Source: Nothopassalora personata (Eukaryota > Ascomycota > Dothideomycetes > Mycosphaerellales > Mycosphaerellaceae). Taken from it: DNA of 64,000 nucleotides. Under the pieces are notes generated by a model, which had not been told where the DNA came from, did not search any database, and saw only the letters and a list, made by a program, of their open reading frames with translations. This document shows positions 13,244 to 26,199 of this stretch, one piece after another. A program made the translations under genes and the position numbers. Where the stretch lies: the NCBI GenBank assembly GCA_033816765.1, contig CM066287.1:620001-684000 (forward strand), given 5' to 3'. Every line of letters starts with the position of its first letter. Position 1 is the stretch's first letter.

Positions 13244-14563
13244 ATAGGTTATAAGCCCGAGTACTCCTCTACCTATTTATTTTAAAACCTAAATTGGTAT
13301 CGAAGCTCTATTAAGGATTAGCTTACCTTACTAGTAGACCCGACCCTATATTTGTTTTACGGACAACTATCTAATCGATTTAAGAACTACTATAGGATAT
13401 CGGCACTAAGCATTATTACCGTAGTATAGTATCTATAAGAGCTAGACTAGATATAGAGTTTAGAAATAATACCTCTAGTAACCTAGTAAGGTCTACTAAG
13501 GATAACTAGGTGCTTAGAAAAGGCGTATAGTTCTAGGTATAGAAATCTATACTAATTAGCGTACTACTAGAGAAGGATCTAATTAGATATATTATCTATA
13601 ACCTAGACTAGGTTAATCTAAAGTATACTCTAAATAGGACAGCTTATAAACAACCCTAAGATACGACTAAGAATGCTTAGAATAAGACTACTACCTAGAA
13701 TAAAGCTCCTTAGGATATTACTCGTAGTATAGGATATAAAGCTACCTATAAGCGATAGAAGAAAGAGGATATATAATCTTTTAGCATTATTATAGCTAGA
13801 TTAGACTCTACCTTAAGGCTAAACTTTAGAGATATAGATAAGTTAGCTAAGGAATTGTATAATTTAATTAAGGTAATATATAAGCTAGTTATTATAATTA
13901 ATCTATATAATACTCTAAAGGTAGTTAGGTATATTAAGCTAGATACTATAAGACCTAATATATTAAAGTACTATAAAGACTTTTAAGTATAGGTATATAA
14001 CTATAAAACTGCTATAGAGCAATTTATTAGATCCTCCCTAGTTAATAATAAGTTACTACTTAAATCCTTATTTGTCCTCCTAGATAGCATCTATAGACTA
14101 TACTTTATTAAAGGCCTAAACTATATTAAATAGCTTAGGACATAGAGATATAATAATTCCTTAGAATTAAATACCCTAGAGAGAATATTTATAACTCTTA
14201 GGAAGGAGTAAGTACCTACTACCTATAAGCCTAGCAATAGCTTTGTTAGAGCATTCTTAAGTAAGAATAATAATAAGCAGTGTATATAGTACTTATATAA
14301 GTATACTAACGCGAACTACTATAAGTAGCATCTAGAGAAGAATCCTAGGAACAAGTCTAAGAAGGGTAAAGAGACCCTAAAGAATAGGGTAAAGAAGGTA
14401 AAGGGTAGTAAGTCCTCTAGGAAGAGGATTGCTATAGCAATTAATAACTAGTTAGATATATTATCTAATTAGGAGTATAGCTCTAATAGTAATAGCGACT
14501 AGAGATAACTATATAGGAGGTCTAGAGTAGCTATTATAGTTATATAACTAGTATATATAGTAT
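13244..14563 (+). pseudogene. Copia gag remnant (element E)
   Basis: A plus-strand frame broken by TAG and TAA codons. Near 14280-14345 it reads like a Copia gag zinc knuckle region (Cys-x-x-Tyr... TNANYYK.HLEKNPRNK), followed by a Lys-rich stretch. The element stops at 14563, where the LTR of element C begins, so protease, integrase and RT are missing here. Inactive. Confidence 0.6.
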
Positions 14564-14929
14564 TGACGACTAATAGGTTATGTTAACCTTAGGTTTAGAG
14601 GGGGGGTCCCTTAGGTCCAACTTGCCCTAATTTCATTTAGGTTTAATTAGACATTCGGGTAAGCTAGTAGGACCTAGTATAGCTGTTAAGATATATACTG
14701 CGTAGTTAAGCATTGTAAGCGTAGCATTAAGGTAACAATTCAATTTATACCTCTCGAGTAGAGGGCATAGGGGTTTAGGTCCGCTAATCCTCTTCTTTAT
14801 CTAGCTACTACGCTACTCGTTACGTAACCTAATTTCACGGTCCCGGGACCGGCAAATATCCCTACTTACATAAGCGCCGCTCTATACTACTACAACTCGG
14901 ACAGGCCTATATAGGGTAGTTAGTAGACA
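14564..14929 (+). repeat. 5' LTR of element C
   Basis: 366 bases from TGACGACTAATAGG to GTAGACA. It matches 47646-48012 along its whole length. It contains the imperfect 26-bp palindrome at 14832-14857. Confidence 0.8.
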
Positions 14930-15190
14930 TTATTTTAGTAGTTAATAAGGGGGGGTTATTAAGTGTACACCCGGTAGCGTATTAGTATCTAGTTTATAAG
15001 GTTAAACTTACGGTTTAAGGTTTAAGGTTCACGGTTAAGGTTATTACTTAAGGTTAAGGTTTATGGTTAAGGTCGACTAAGGTCGAAAACACTTAGGGTC
15101 TAAGGTATTTAGCAACAATTACGGTTATAAGGTCCTATTAAGTAACAACTAGTATCTACGCATTCTAAAGTAGGCACTACGTAACAATAG
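14930..15190. other. Leader of element C with short GGTTAAGG-like repeats
   Basis: Between the 5' LTR and gag. From about 15000 to 15090 it holds irregular repeats of GGTTAAGG/GGTTTAAGG. No coding frame is seen. Confidence 0.45.
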
Positions 15191-18180
15191 ATACGGCTAC
15201 ATTACTAGAAAAACTTAGCACCTTTGCCGACATAGGTAGAGGCTACGAGTAGCTAGTAAACCCTACGAAAATAGAAGGGGTCTATAGGGACTCTATCCCT
15301 TATAAGGTAATAGAAGAATCGGAGGAAGGAGAAACACCTGAATCTAGTAAAGAAGGGAGAAGCGAAACTAGCGCCGCTAAATTAGGTATAGGTATAGGAA
15401 CGAACAGCACAATTAGAATAGATACTATAACTGCCCTCTTTAGACAATTAGCAGTAGCAATAGAAAACGCTAGCCCTCGCTTTCCACCTCTAGGAGGTGC
15501 TGAGAATCCGTTCTTTAATAGCACTAATGCTACTAAGTTCTAGGAGCGGTTTAGCGACCTAATGGACTAGTATCCGCCTCGGGCATCTATTAAGAAGGAT
15601 AATTTCTAGGGCAGGTTTAAGCGCAATTGCGAAACTACTATCCGGCGCGTAGTTATGAGACTGCCTAGGTAGTTTACTAACAAGGCACGTTTTAGGAGGG
15701 CGTTCTTATTAGAGTTCTTAAGGTTTAACGCCTACTCGATATTAGGGAGTCGGGAATATCTTAAGGAGATTATTAGGGCGTAGTAAGGCAAGAGGCCCGA
15801 AGAATAAGATATAAAGGAATTCATCCGCCTATTTATATCCTTAAGTAACCTAATTAAACCTAAGGATTTAGATAATAGCTCCCGGAGTCGCCTCCTCCTT
15901 TAGGGATTGCTAGAGGCAGTCGCGAAAGCGGTCTATAAGGCTTACGGGCTTTACCTAAAGTAACCTAAGAAGTTTAGGGACTTTTAGAGGATCCTCGATA
16001 AAGCTACTAGTATCGTAGATAGTAAGGAGGGATAGAAAGCTATATATATAGATTTCGCTCTTACTTTACCTTAGCTATACCGCTTAGTCGTAAAGCAAAT
16101 ACCGCGCCTTAAGCCTAAGATTAACACGCTTAAGAAGGCTACCTCTAGGACTGTTATTAATAATGACCTAATCTAGAAGGTAGCTAAAATAAGCATACGT
16201 ACATACTAGCGCGGTCGCGTCGCGGACGCGGGTGCCTTCTACCCAAGCGAGAATTAACGCTCTATATAACCGGAGAGGCACGACCTAGATACTAAACTAT
16301 AGGTTTACGTAATGTAGCGTCCCCTATCCTAGAATCGCGAACAGTCTAAAGCGATAGATAGTTATTGCTATAACTGTAGCAGTCCGAAGTACTAGGCTAG
16401 TAATTATAGGGCGATAAGGTCCTTAATATCCCGGGGCTACGTATACCTCGCCCCGAATAACTAGTAGTATCTAGGGAAAGAAGGCGATCCGCGTCCTACT
16501 AAGTTTAACTTTCGGAGGGACTATAGTAAACGGAAACTGCTCTATATACTCCCTCTACTCGAAGAACATTATAGGCCGATCGAGTTTAACAACTAGTATA
16601 AAATTCCCGTACTACGTAAGTAATGGATAGGTAGGGACTACACTAGGGTAATAAAGGTTACGCCTCCTAATTATTCTAAGCCCCCTCCTAACTTTAGGCA
16701 TTTAATAGAGTATAGTCCTTAGGACGTACGGTCTAGCTAAACGGAGAAGACTACTAGGACATATTAGGTCTTATTCGGAGAAAGTAAAGCGGAGTAGGCG
16801 ATCGACTTAGGTAAACTTAACGAGGTATCTACCTATCCTATATAGTCTAACAAAGTAAAAGGGAAGGCACCCGTAGGCATTCTAAAGAATCCGCACCCGA
16901 GGACCCGGTCCTTAGCCTAGGATCTACGAGCCCGAGCTAAGGCTACTAAGAAAGTTCGCCTTTAATTAGAATAGGAGATCCGGTAAGCTAAGATTAACTA
17001 GTAGAAGGTTAAAATAATTAACGAAGTTAGTGCTTAAATAAGCGAAACTTAATTATTAGCTAAATCCGGGGTAGCCCTAGGAAGGGAAAATATTGCCTAA
17101 GTAAATAAACTAGGGAACGATACTAGTAAAGGACTGCCTAAGGATATGCCTATTAGTCCTATAAACGCTCCCTTCGTATAAAGGAAGCGTATATAGAATG
17201 CTAAGACTATAAGGATTAATAACTACGTCCGACAATATAGTTTAGCTAGTAATAGCCCGGTTATAAAGGAAGAGGGTATTATCTACTAGATTAATTAGAT
17301 CCTCTAGACGACGTTTCCTAATGTAAATAGCTAGGATTAGTTTCAATATAGTCGCTAGTTCGAGGCTACCCTCTTCGGTCGCGTTACTAACATCCCCGCT
17401 CTTTAGGAGAAGCTTGCTATAGTACGACGCCTTATAGGAAAGGACCCTAAGGTTCGTACTAGACAAGTAGTTACCTATAAAGATAAACCTAAGTATAATA
17501 AGGAGGTCTTCCGCAAAGATAGTTAGGCCTAGTATATCGGAGTGTATTTAACTATACTTTACTCTAAAGGTGCGGTCCCTACTACTAAGCTATATAAGGA
17601 CGTTAAGAAAATCGGGCTCTCTAGTGTCCTTAATAACTTTACTATAGTCCCTAGTCCTTAGGTAGTAGCGGAGTTTAGGATAAACAAGAACTAGATTAGG
17701 TGCCTAATTAATAAGGGTTCCGAGGTAAATATTATCGGCTAGAGGAACGCTTATAGGTTTAGGTTACTAGTAATGTCGAGTACTTAGCTTACCTTTCGAG
17801 GTGCTAGAGGGCGAGCCTAGTTTAAAGGTGTTATAGGCAATTTAGATGTTTAGGTATTTAGGGTTTACTACTAGGTAGACATGTTTATCTCCTCGGATCT
17901 AAACTTACTAACAATCCTAGGACGTCCGTAGGCCCGTAAGGTGCGGCTTACTACCCGTAACTACAATAATAGTTTATAGGAGGGAACTATTACTAGCCTT
18001 AAAGGTAAAAGTATTATGTTTACTGCCCTAGTTAGCTCGGATAGGTATAAGACCCTTTAAGAACTATTAAAAGCGTCGGGAAATGGAAGGTAGGTTAAGT
18101 TACGGCGCTTAACCTACCGACTTACTAAAGCCGGATTTAATAAAATCAGTAAGGTTCTCGTACTATCTCGGAGGAACCTC
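15191..18180 (+). pseudogene. Element C gag and retropepsin remnant
   Basis: A gag-like region at about 15530-15780 is followed by a Lys/Arg-rich part with a CCHC-type knuckle near 16360-16410 (CYNCSSPKY...SNYRA). The protease lies near 17700-17740, where LINKGSEVNIIG stands for the usual D-S/T-G motif with Asp to Asn and Gly changes caused by RIP. Many in-frame TAG codons. Inactive. Confidence 0.65.
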
Positions 18181-18188
18181 GGACTTTA

Positions 18189-18214
18189 ATTTACCGGTCC
18201 CGGGACCGGCAAAT
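18189..18214. repeat. 26-bp palindrome between protease and RT blocks
   Basis: The centre CCGGTCCCGGGACCGG is a perfect 16-bp palindrome; the outer arms ATTTA and CAAAT differ by one RIP-type change from perfect symmetry. Confidence 0.8.
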
Positions 18215-18496
18215 AGCTATAGTAAGGAAAACGGGTACGACTACGACACGACGTATCTATAGGAACCCGGTAAGACTCTAACGCCTAGTAACTATTTAGC
18301 TCACTTATTAGGATTGCTTAGGACTGCTAGAGCAAAGGAACGAGTTGTAGAAATTGGAATAGGCGCGTTTAAGGGAGATTCTATTACTAATGTTTATTTA
18401 GTTTAAGGGGATTAGCCCTCCGAGATCCTTAGGCAATCTACATTAAATACTTAGGCACGGAAGCAATAGGTAGGCTAACATATAGCTAACATTAGG

Positions 18497-21400
18497 ATGC
18501 CGCAGGTCTTTACGATGTATAAGCGTAAGGCGGACAAAAAGAAGCTAGTGGACGCGAGCGTTTACGAACGCCTAGAATTACGAGTTAAGGGAGATATAGA
18601 ATAGAAGCGTAGGGCGCTATACCTAGAATCCAAGATGCCTAAAGGATAAGGTCCGTTCGATAGGAAGTACTTAACTAAGAAATTCTCAAGTATTAAGCGA
18701 GGTAGCCGGATCACGCTAGAACGACTTACCTTAATTAAGGTTAGTATTAAGCTATTGCTAATGGAAAGGGCCTTATTTAATGAGATGCTCTATAACCGGG
18801 AGGCAGTCCTCGCTTAGGATTTTAGTTACATAAGGCAAATTAGGCACGACGTTGTGCTACCTTAGAAGATTAACACGGTCCCTTATAGGCTATAGTAGGC
18901 ACGCCCTATCCGGTTGCACCTAAGTCTTAGGGCGATTATTAAGCGTATAATTAGAGCCCGAATTAAGAACAACATCCTAGAATACTTACAAGGGGTATAT
19001 TCTAATAGCTAGTTCCTAGTCGTAAAGAAGGTTAATGCCTCTAGAAGCGATGTGCCATATCGGTTAATTAACTTAGCTATGCTCCTAAATAAGGTTACTA
19101 TACGCGATACTAACATTCCGCCGGACACGGATAGCTTCTTAGAGGATTTTGCCGGGTACTAAGTCGCTTCACTTATAGACCTGTTTTTAGGTTATAATTA
19201 GATTACTTTAGATAAGTCCTACCGGGACTTAATAGCCTTTATAACCCCTCTTAGCCTAGTACGTAACACGACTCTACCTTAAGGAGCTACTAATTCAGTT
19301 AATTAGTTCGTGCGTACGGTAATAAAGATTCTACTTAATTATATCTCGCATCGAGCGAAGCCGTTTCTCGATAACATCGGTATTAAGGGACTAACTAAGG
19401 ACTATAGGAATGCCGAGGTAGAGCCTAGGTTAAGAAAATGGGTTGTTAAGCATATCGTTTCCCTAGATCTAGTTCTTACTAACCTAGAAAGAGCTAGTAC
19501 GGTAGTTACTAGAGGCAAATCCTAATAGTTATACGAAAAGCTTAAGATTGTTAGGTACGTTACTAGCCCGGATAGTCGCTATCCTAACCTAAAGGTTATA
19601 GCTAAGATCCTAGATTAGCCTACGCCTACCTATATTAAGGAGGTCCGTACCTATGTAGGGCTATGTGTATACTTCCGGATATAGATCCCCTAGTTTATTA
19701 TTATCGCTCGACTAATGTATAAGCTACTAAAGAAGGACGCCGAGCTCACCTAGATAGAAAATAAGCAGTTCTCGAAAGAAGAGGTTACTAGATATCTTAT
19801 ATAGGCTCTAGCCTTAGTTACCCTCTACTACTTACCTAGTACTAGGTCTATCTTTATCTTAGTTAATGCTAGCGGTACTAGATAGGGATGTATCGTTTCT
19901 TAAGAATTAATAGACAGCACCCGACGGCGTTACCCGGTACGGTATAAGAGTAGAATCTAGAACGCGTTAGAATCTAGATATAATACTAGTAAGCGGGAAT
20001 GCCTTAGGGTCCTTAAGGGGCTTAAGAAGATCTAGAGATATATTACTAGCGTTAATTTTGTCCTTAAGGTTAATACTAAGACACTTATATAGTAACTTAA
20101 CCGGCCGGCTTCGGACTTGCCTAACTCGGCAACAGCCCGGTAGGTCGTATAGATTAGGCTATTTACGTTTAAAGTAAAGCACGTTACGGGAACTAGGCAT
20201 ACTAGCCTAGATGCCCTGTCTCGTAGGCCCTCTACACTTTAGAAACCTAGCGAAGCTAACGAAGACGAAGTCGACCGGATAATTAATAATAAGCTATTTA
20301 GGTACCTAGAGCCGGTCGACACCTATCTAGTTAAAATCTAGAAAACACGATATCTCGGGGACTAATATTCTAAAAGCTCTTAGTAACTTGCTTAGGTTAT
20401 AGAAACTAGGACCCGGCCCGATAGTGTTACCCGTACTAAGTACCGGCGGCTAGTAAAGAAGAGCGTTAATTTCTTTATTTGGGATTAATTGCTATTCTTC
20501 TAGAAGCGCCGAGGAGTACCGTTACAACTTATAATTAACGATAATAAGGCTTAGAAGGAGATCGTTATAGAATGCTATAAGAGACACGGTTACCGTAGCG
20601 CTAAGGTCGTATATAACCTTATTTCCGATTAGTATTACTAGGACGGGTACTTCGCCGATATCTCTACGTAGGTTCGAAGTTATGCTCCTTATAGGTTTCG
20701 CGAAGGCAACTAGCGCGCTAGTCAGCTTTACTTATTGACCCCTTAGGTTATTAGTAAGAAGTAGTACTCGGACTCCGTCCAGGTGCATAAAAATAGATAC
20801 CTCCTAGTTACGCGCGTAGCACTTAGTAACTAGATCGAGGCTAGGGTAACGAGGGTACCTCCTAGCTCTAAGACGGTTACTAAGTTTCTATATTAGGATG
20901 TCTTCTATAGGCACGGCTACTATACTAAAATTGTACTTAATAATGCTACGGTTTATACGGCTAAGGTTAAGCGGTTGCTCGTAGGACTTAGTGTTCGAAG
21001 GATTCAAATATTACCGTACTATCCGTAATCTAATGCTCCGATCGAGGTTAGATACCGTCCGATTCTTATAGCGTTAGTAAACCTTATAAGAAACATATAC
21101 CGCGGATAGGAGTAATAGGTACCCGCTATGTTATAGGCTAATAGGACTACGACCTGTCGTACTACTAGAATAACGCTAGCTTAGGTCCTATATAGCTATC
21201 GTACGATTCTACTAATTAAGGTTAAGTACCCGACGTAGGCTAATTATTAATAGGGATCGGTAAGGACGACTAAGGACCTCCTTACTATACGTACGCGTTA
21301 ACTCTAGGCTCGAGACCTTAGTTTAGAAGAGCTACATGCTCGAAGGAAGCAACTAAGAGAACTTAGTAAGGACTACTTTAATTCTTACCGGAATGTTAAC

Positions 21401-21900
21401 TTTATTAGTTTCTAGAAGGGCGACCTTATTATAAGGTTCGATAAGCTATATAAGGACGACTTCTTACGTAAGATCGGTTACCGATAGTAAGGTCTATATT
21501 AGGTGTCTAGTGTCTCTAGGGAATTTAGTACCTATATTCTTAAGGAACTTAATAGTACGCTAATAAAGGGTGTTTAGGCACGAGAAAACCTTAAGCTAGT
21601 TCTAGAGCTTCGCCCGGATAACATAGGAGTACTAAGCTTAGATAATAGGATCGATCTCGTAATAGGGGAGGGAGAAGTTGCTAATAGCGTCGCTAATAGC
21701 GAAGATAGTAGTAATTCGAACGAGATTGAGCCTATCGCCGACGAAAAAGTGCTACCTATAGGAGTTAACGAAAGGGGATCGGATCCTAAACCGGAATCTA
21801 AAAAGCCATAGGTTAGGCCTTATAACCTTTCTATAGCCGAAATTTTACAGTTTAGTAGGATCGAGGCTAAGAACTAATTAGTTAGTAATAGCGTACGGAG
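18497..21900 (+). pseudogene. Element C RT, RNase H and integrase remnant
   Basis: The plus-strand frame from about 18497 (MPQVFTMYKRKADKK) contains RT blocks: PYRLINLAMLL, then FVRTVIKILLNYI and RAKPFLDNIGIKG at 19310-19400, where LDN is a mutated LDD active site. RNase H-like sequence lies near 19860-20230. A zinc-binding integrase region begins near 20590 (RHGYRSAKV) and a DDE core piece LNNATVYTAK lies near 20935-20970. Stops are TAG/TAA throughout. The family is a fungal Gypsy type with gag-protease and pol as separate blocks. Confidence 0.72.
19310..19525 (+). pseudogene. Surviving open piece of element C reverse transcriptase
   Basis: A 71-codon stretch without stops inside the pol remnant, with KPFLDNIGIKG and the downstream VEPRLRKWV.HIVSLDLVL pattern of Gypsy RTs. 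It is not a gene of its own. Confidence 0.7.
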
Positions 21901-22018
21901 TTTACTTCCCTTAGGTATGTGTTACGTATGCCCTTTAGTTTATTAAGCTAATTCGGTTATCTAGACTTCACTTTATAGGATGTTCTTACCTTAGTTAGAC
22001 CTTAGTTAGTAGAGTTAC

Positions 22019-22044
22019 ATTTACCGGTCCCGGGACCGGTAAAT
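22019..22044. repeat. Perfect 26-bp palindrome after pol of element C
   Basis: Starts ATTTACCGG, centre CCCGGG, ends CCGGTAAAT; every base pairs with its mirror. The same sequence family is in both LTRs and at 18189-18214. Confidence 0.85.
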
Positions 22045-22299
22045 CGGATTACGTAATAGTGTAGTATGCCTCTATCGAATGCTTACCTAGGTAGTTACTA
22101 GTACTAGTTTTCGGTTATATATAGGGTTATCGGACCTTTAGTATAACCTTAATAGCACTACTCTTACTACTTATAAGACCGGTCTCGGTACTGCTACCTT
22201 ATAACAGTTATAGGGACATACGCTAAGAGGCATACTTAAGCGTAGCTCTCTACCTACTACTTCCTCTCTTTTTCTTTAAACACTAATACTATCTAACTA

Positions 22300-25200
22300 C
22301 TACTATACATATTAGACGGTTCTTTAGCCTCTCTCTTTACGACCTTAACCTTCTTTAAAGCCCCCTACTACGACATTAAGCTTTTAAAGCTTACTAATAC
22401 TCTAGAGTAGTACTACGAGATAGCTAACTCTTACGATCTTACTACTAGCGAATCCTAGTTATTATAGCTTTAGCTAGTCCTTCGTTACGCCCGGCTAGTT
22501 CGAGCATAGCGCTTACTAGTACTGTTACTAGGCTTACCTACCTACCTTAGACCTTATTCGAGTCCCTTCGTCTACCGGATAACGTTAAGTATATCCTTAC
22601 TAATACTAATACGCCGAAGTCCGCCGCTAATGTTATGTTCCGCGAGCTTAGTCCTTAAAAGCGGGTTAAGGTATTAAAGGACTTCTATAAGGGCTTCCAG
22701 AAGGTATTTGAAGACTACTCCGTCTAGGTTAATCTATTTTTTAAGGAAGTTAAGAACGGTATAAGTAAGAGCTATAAGGATAAATTCCTTAGTAGTAAGA
22801 AGCTCGATGTCTTGTTTCCTATCGTCGGTAAGATTCGTAAGACCGGTTTAGAGATTCGTAATCGTAAGAAGACTCTTCGAGCTACGCTTACCCGCTACTA
22901 GCTATAGTAGATAGATAATAAGATTCTTAATCGACGTATTATCTCCGAGCTTTATAGTACTAATAGCGGGCGCTACTAGTTCACGGCCTTTATTAATAAG
23001 TACCTAGACTATAGTAGGGCGGTTAGTAGAATTTAGAGGGTATTAATCTAGCGTATAAGGATCGGCCGTAAGGGCATAGATCGTAAGTAAATTCTAGAGC
23101 CTAGTAATCTTACCCGGTACGATAGGGAGGCTAAAGCACGTAGCATTAATCCGTAGTCGGCTAAGAGTAGGGAGATTATTAGAAGACACCGCCTAGCCGT
23201 CTATAAGGATAGCCTTCTATACTTTATAGAGGGTACTATTACTAAGAAGTCCGCGTCCCTAGAGGATAGTATAGATTAACCTAGACTATCTAGCTAGCAA
23301 TAGCCTTAGCTACTACCGGGTAGTAAAGGTAAAGGACGTATAAAGAGTACTACGCTAACTCTACTACTAGCCTCTACTTAGCCTATAGTCCTATTAAGAG
23401 GCGGTCGTAAGTCGAGTCGACTTAAGTAGCTCCGTATAGGCGAGAGTATAGGTAAGGGTATAACTACGCCTACTCGATCCTCGCCTAACCGAACGCTAGA
23501 CGGCGCACCTATACGCGAGGGTAGTCCGCTAGGTATACCGATTAGCACTCTACGATCTACTCCGGCCTTAACTAAGAATAGCAATCCGATACTTACTATG
23601 TTACCTTCGGCTATAATTAGGGATATATTAGTCTTTAAGGATTAGATCCTATAAGAAGACGAGGTCCTCCGGATTAAGCGCGCTAACTGCACCTATAATA
23701 AGCGGTACTATAGCGTTAAGTTTAGAAACTCGATTAACGTAGATAGCATTAAGTAGCTACCTAAGTACCGGATAGCGGGCCTTAAGATACTCAAACATAC
23801 TATCTCGCGGGTTCTTAAGAAGGATAGTAAGGTTAGCGCTATAATGTGCGATTAGTATATTCGAGATTTCTACTATAAGGCCCTCTACTTCGTTACAAAT
23901 CCCGGTATTACCGCTAATACCCTATATAAGCGTAGGCGTAAGGTCTAAGACTAGCTCTTAAAAGGTAAGAGTTTTTTAGCTATTAAGGTGAAAAATAGGT
24001 CGTAGTTTCGCCCTAATAAGTGTAGTTAGAAGACTATTAACCCGCTTAGCTACCTCCGCGTTCGAGGTAAAATCGGTACTACGAGTAGTATCGTTACGTA
24101 TACTAACTATAACTAGATCCTCGACAAATTCGGCATTAATAAAGCTAACTAAGCCGATCTTAATAGCACCGGTACCTACATTAATAGTAACATGCTATAC
24201 TAGTATAATAACGCTAACCTAGCGCCGCGGGTTAAAACGGTTAGAGAAATAATAAGTCAAGAATTCGACGTATACCGATAGTACCTACGAGAATTGAATA
24301 AGGTTAGTAACGGCGGCGTCTACTAGAACATGTAGTATTCTCTAAGCTAATAGATTATGCGATAAGATCCCGGGCTATAGCTCTTATAAGTAGCGCTACA
24401 CCCTTAATACTACACTCGGTTTATCTCCTTCCCTAGGCCTACGATTTTTAGCTTTAATAGGGCTTATTAGGGGGGTAACGCGAACGCTATAGTATAGTAT
24501 ACTAGGGTCGACTTAAACCTCGAAGTTAAAAACTACTAGACTAGTAACTGGCTTAATATACGATACTCTCTTAACTTAGAGGGCACTAGTAGGCCGGAGT
24601 TTTTATACGGTTTTCATAAGTAAGAGAATGCTATAGAGTTTATCTAGTAGTACCGGAATAACGACTATATAGAAGACGGCCAATTTAAGCGTTTCTTCTC
24701 GGTTAGGGTTTAGAATTACCTAAGCAAAAACCGCATTAGCTAGTTTAGAGAGGATCTAAGCGCTAGGTAAGTGCGGGTAACTACTATAGGCGTTCTAATA
24801 AGGTAGGCCGTATATAAGAAGACGCTACGTTAGATTAACCCTTACTTTATCGAGATCCGCGACGGATAACTATCTTAAACTCTAGCGAAGCTAGAGCATG
24901 CACTAGGTAATAGACCTCTATTATAACTTTAAGACGCCGAGTAAGAGCGCTATAGGGTTTAAGTATCGACGCCTAGTACCCGGCTATCCTTTCCCTACGG
25001 GCGTACACCTTAGTAGCATTAGCCCTCTATCTAATGCCCTAGCGGGTTTAAAGTCTTAGAACGATAATAAAGTTATCCTTAATACTAGAAGGTAGCTTAA
25101 TGCTACGGTCCGCCTAGACTCGGAGCTCTTCTATAAGAAGATGTATAATTAGCGCGTCCGAGCTATAAAATTCATAGATAAGCAGCTTAGCTTAGTTACT

Positions 25201-25370
25201 ACTCTCTAGCAGATGTGCTTTATAAGCGAAGGGCGTAATAAGAGCTTCTTCCGTAACTACTATAGGAACTTTACTAGCTAGCTACTTAGGGACGCGTCTA
25301 GTAAGACTAGTGTTAGCTACGATAACGAGTAGGTCTAGATAAAGGAGTTATGTAAGAATAAGTAGAACTA
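22300..25370 (+). pseudogene. Unrecognised third reading frame of element C
   Basis: From about 22300 to 24990 one plus-strand frame reads continuously for about 900 codons if TAG and TAA are taken as former Gln or Trp codons; a further piece in another frame runs from about 25060 to 25370. Amino-acid use is protein-like (for example KVLKDFYKGFQKVFEDYS near 22665 and FYGFHK-like aromatic stretches near 24610). I find no RT, integrase, protease, helicase or envelope motif and do not recognise a family. It follows pol in the same orientation and lies before the 3' LTR, so it looks like an extra gene carried by the element. Two Cys residues near 23690 and 23850 could belong to a zinc site, but this is weak. 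Confidence 0.5.
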
Positions 25371-25638
25371 AGTAGTTAGTGCGGGTTTATAGGCTCCTAG
25401 TTTCTAGTTAATTTTCCGGCTATAGCTATAGCCTATAGGTACTAGTTTCTAGTTCTAGTTCTAGTTCTAGTTAATGCTTCGGGTACGGGTGCTTCTAGTC
25501 CTTAGATCTTACTTGTTTCTTATAGTTACTTATCTTCCCTTAACTAAATTTCTAGCTACGCGATAGACTCGCCTTTAGATCTATTAGGTTACTAGTACTA
25601 ATACTTACTTATTTTATGAATAGCGTTCGCATTATTCG

Positions 25639-26101
25639 TGTTAGGCTTAGTATAACCTAATGATATTACAAGTTAAGAAGATCAGCTTAATCGGGTTTAT
25701 TCTCGGGCCGATAGGAAGTTGAGGGAGAGTAATAAAGCAGTAGCTGTCTTGTCTTGTAAAGACTAAGTAGCAGTAAGGTAGAGGTTAGGTTATAGTGTAT
25801 TCTAAACAGTAATATTAAACAGTGAGTTAAACGCCTCAAAACTATAAGGAGTTCTTAGCGTTCCTAAATACAAAGGAAATTATTATTAATCTACTCTAAT
25901 CTATTAATCTACTTTACAGATTATATAGAGTAATAGATTAATTAGTGTCGTGCTCTGTTCTAATCTATTAATCTGCTTTATAGATTATATAGAGCAATAG
26001 ATCATTCTATAGTAGCTGTACCTTTCTAGCTGTAGTTTCGCCTACTTAACTATAGAGGCTCCGATTAGTCGCTAGGCATTAGCTTAATCTAACCCGTAAC
26101 A
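25639..26101 (-). repeat. 3' LTR of element A
   Basis: 463 bases, TGTTAGGC to CCGTAACA. It contains a tandemly repeated AT-rich block (TCTAATCTATTAATCT with a facing inverted copy) at about 25895-26010. It matches 46850-47312 throughout. Confidence 0.88.
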
Positions 26102-26199
26102 CTATCCCCCTCTTAGCTTAGCTCGCTACGAGCTTAGGTTATAGTCCTACCGCCTTGTCCCTTCGTTTAGTATTCTCGTTTATGTCTTCCTTAATATAC

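Noticed and set aside
15000..15090. GGTTAAGG-like repeats that could suggest a telomere remnant
   Set aside because: The unit is irregular and not TTAGGG, and the place is explained as the leader of element C.
15300..17466. Minus-strand open frames of 74 codons at 15300-15524 and 17242-17466
   Set aside because: They are on the strand opposite to the gag-protease remnant of element C and have no family match.
18189..22044. Palindromes read as intrinsic transcription terminators
   Set aside because: This is a eukaryotic element and no U-run follows; the palindromes are reported as an unexplained signal instead.
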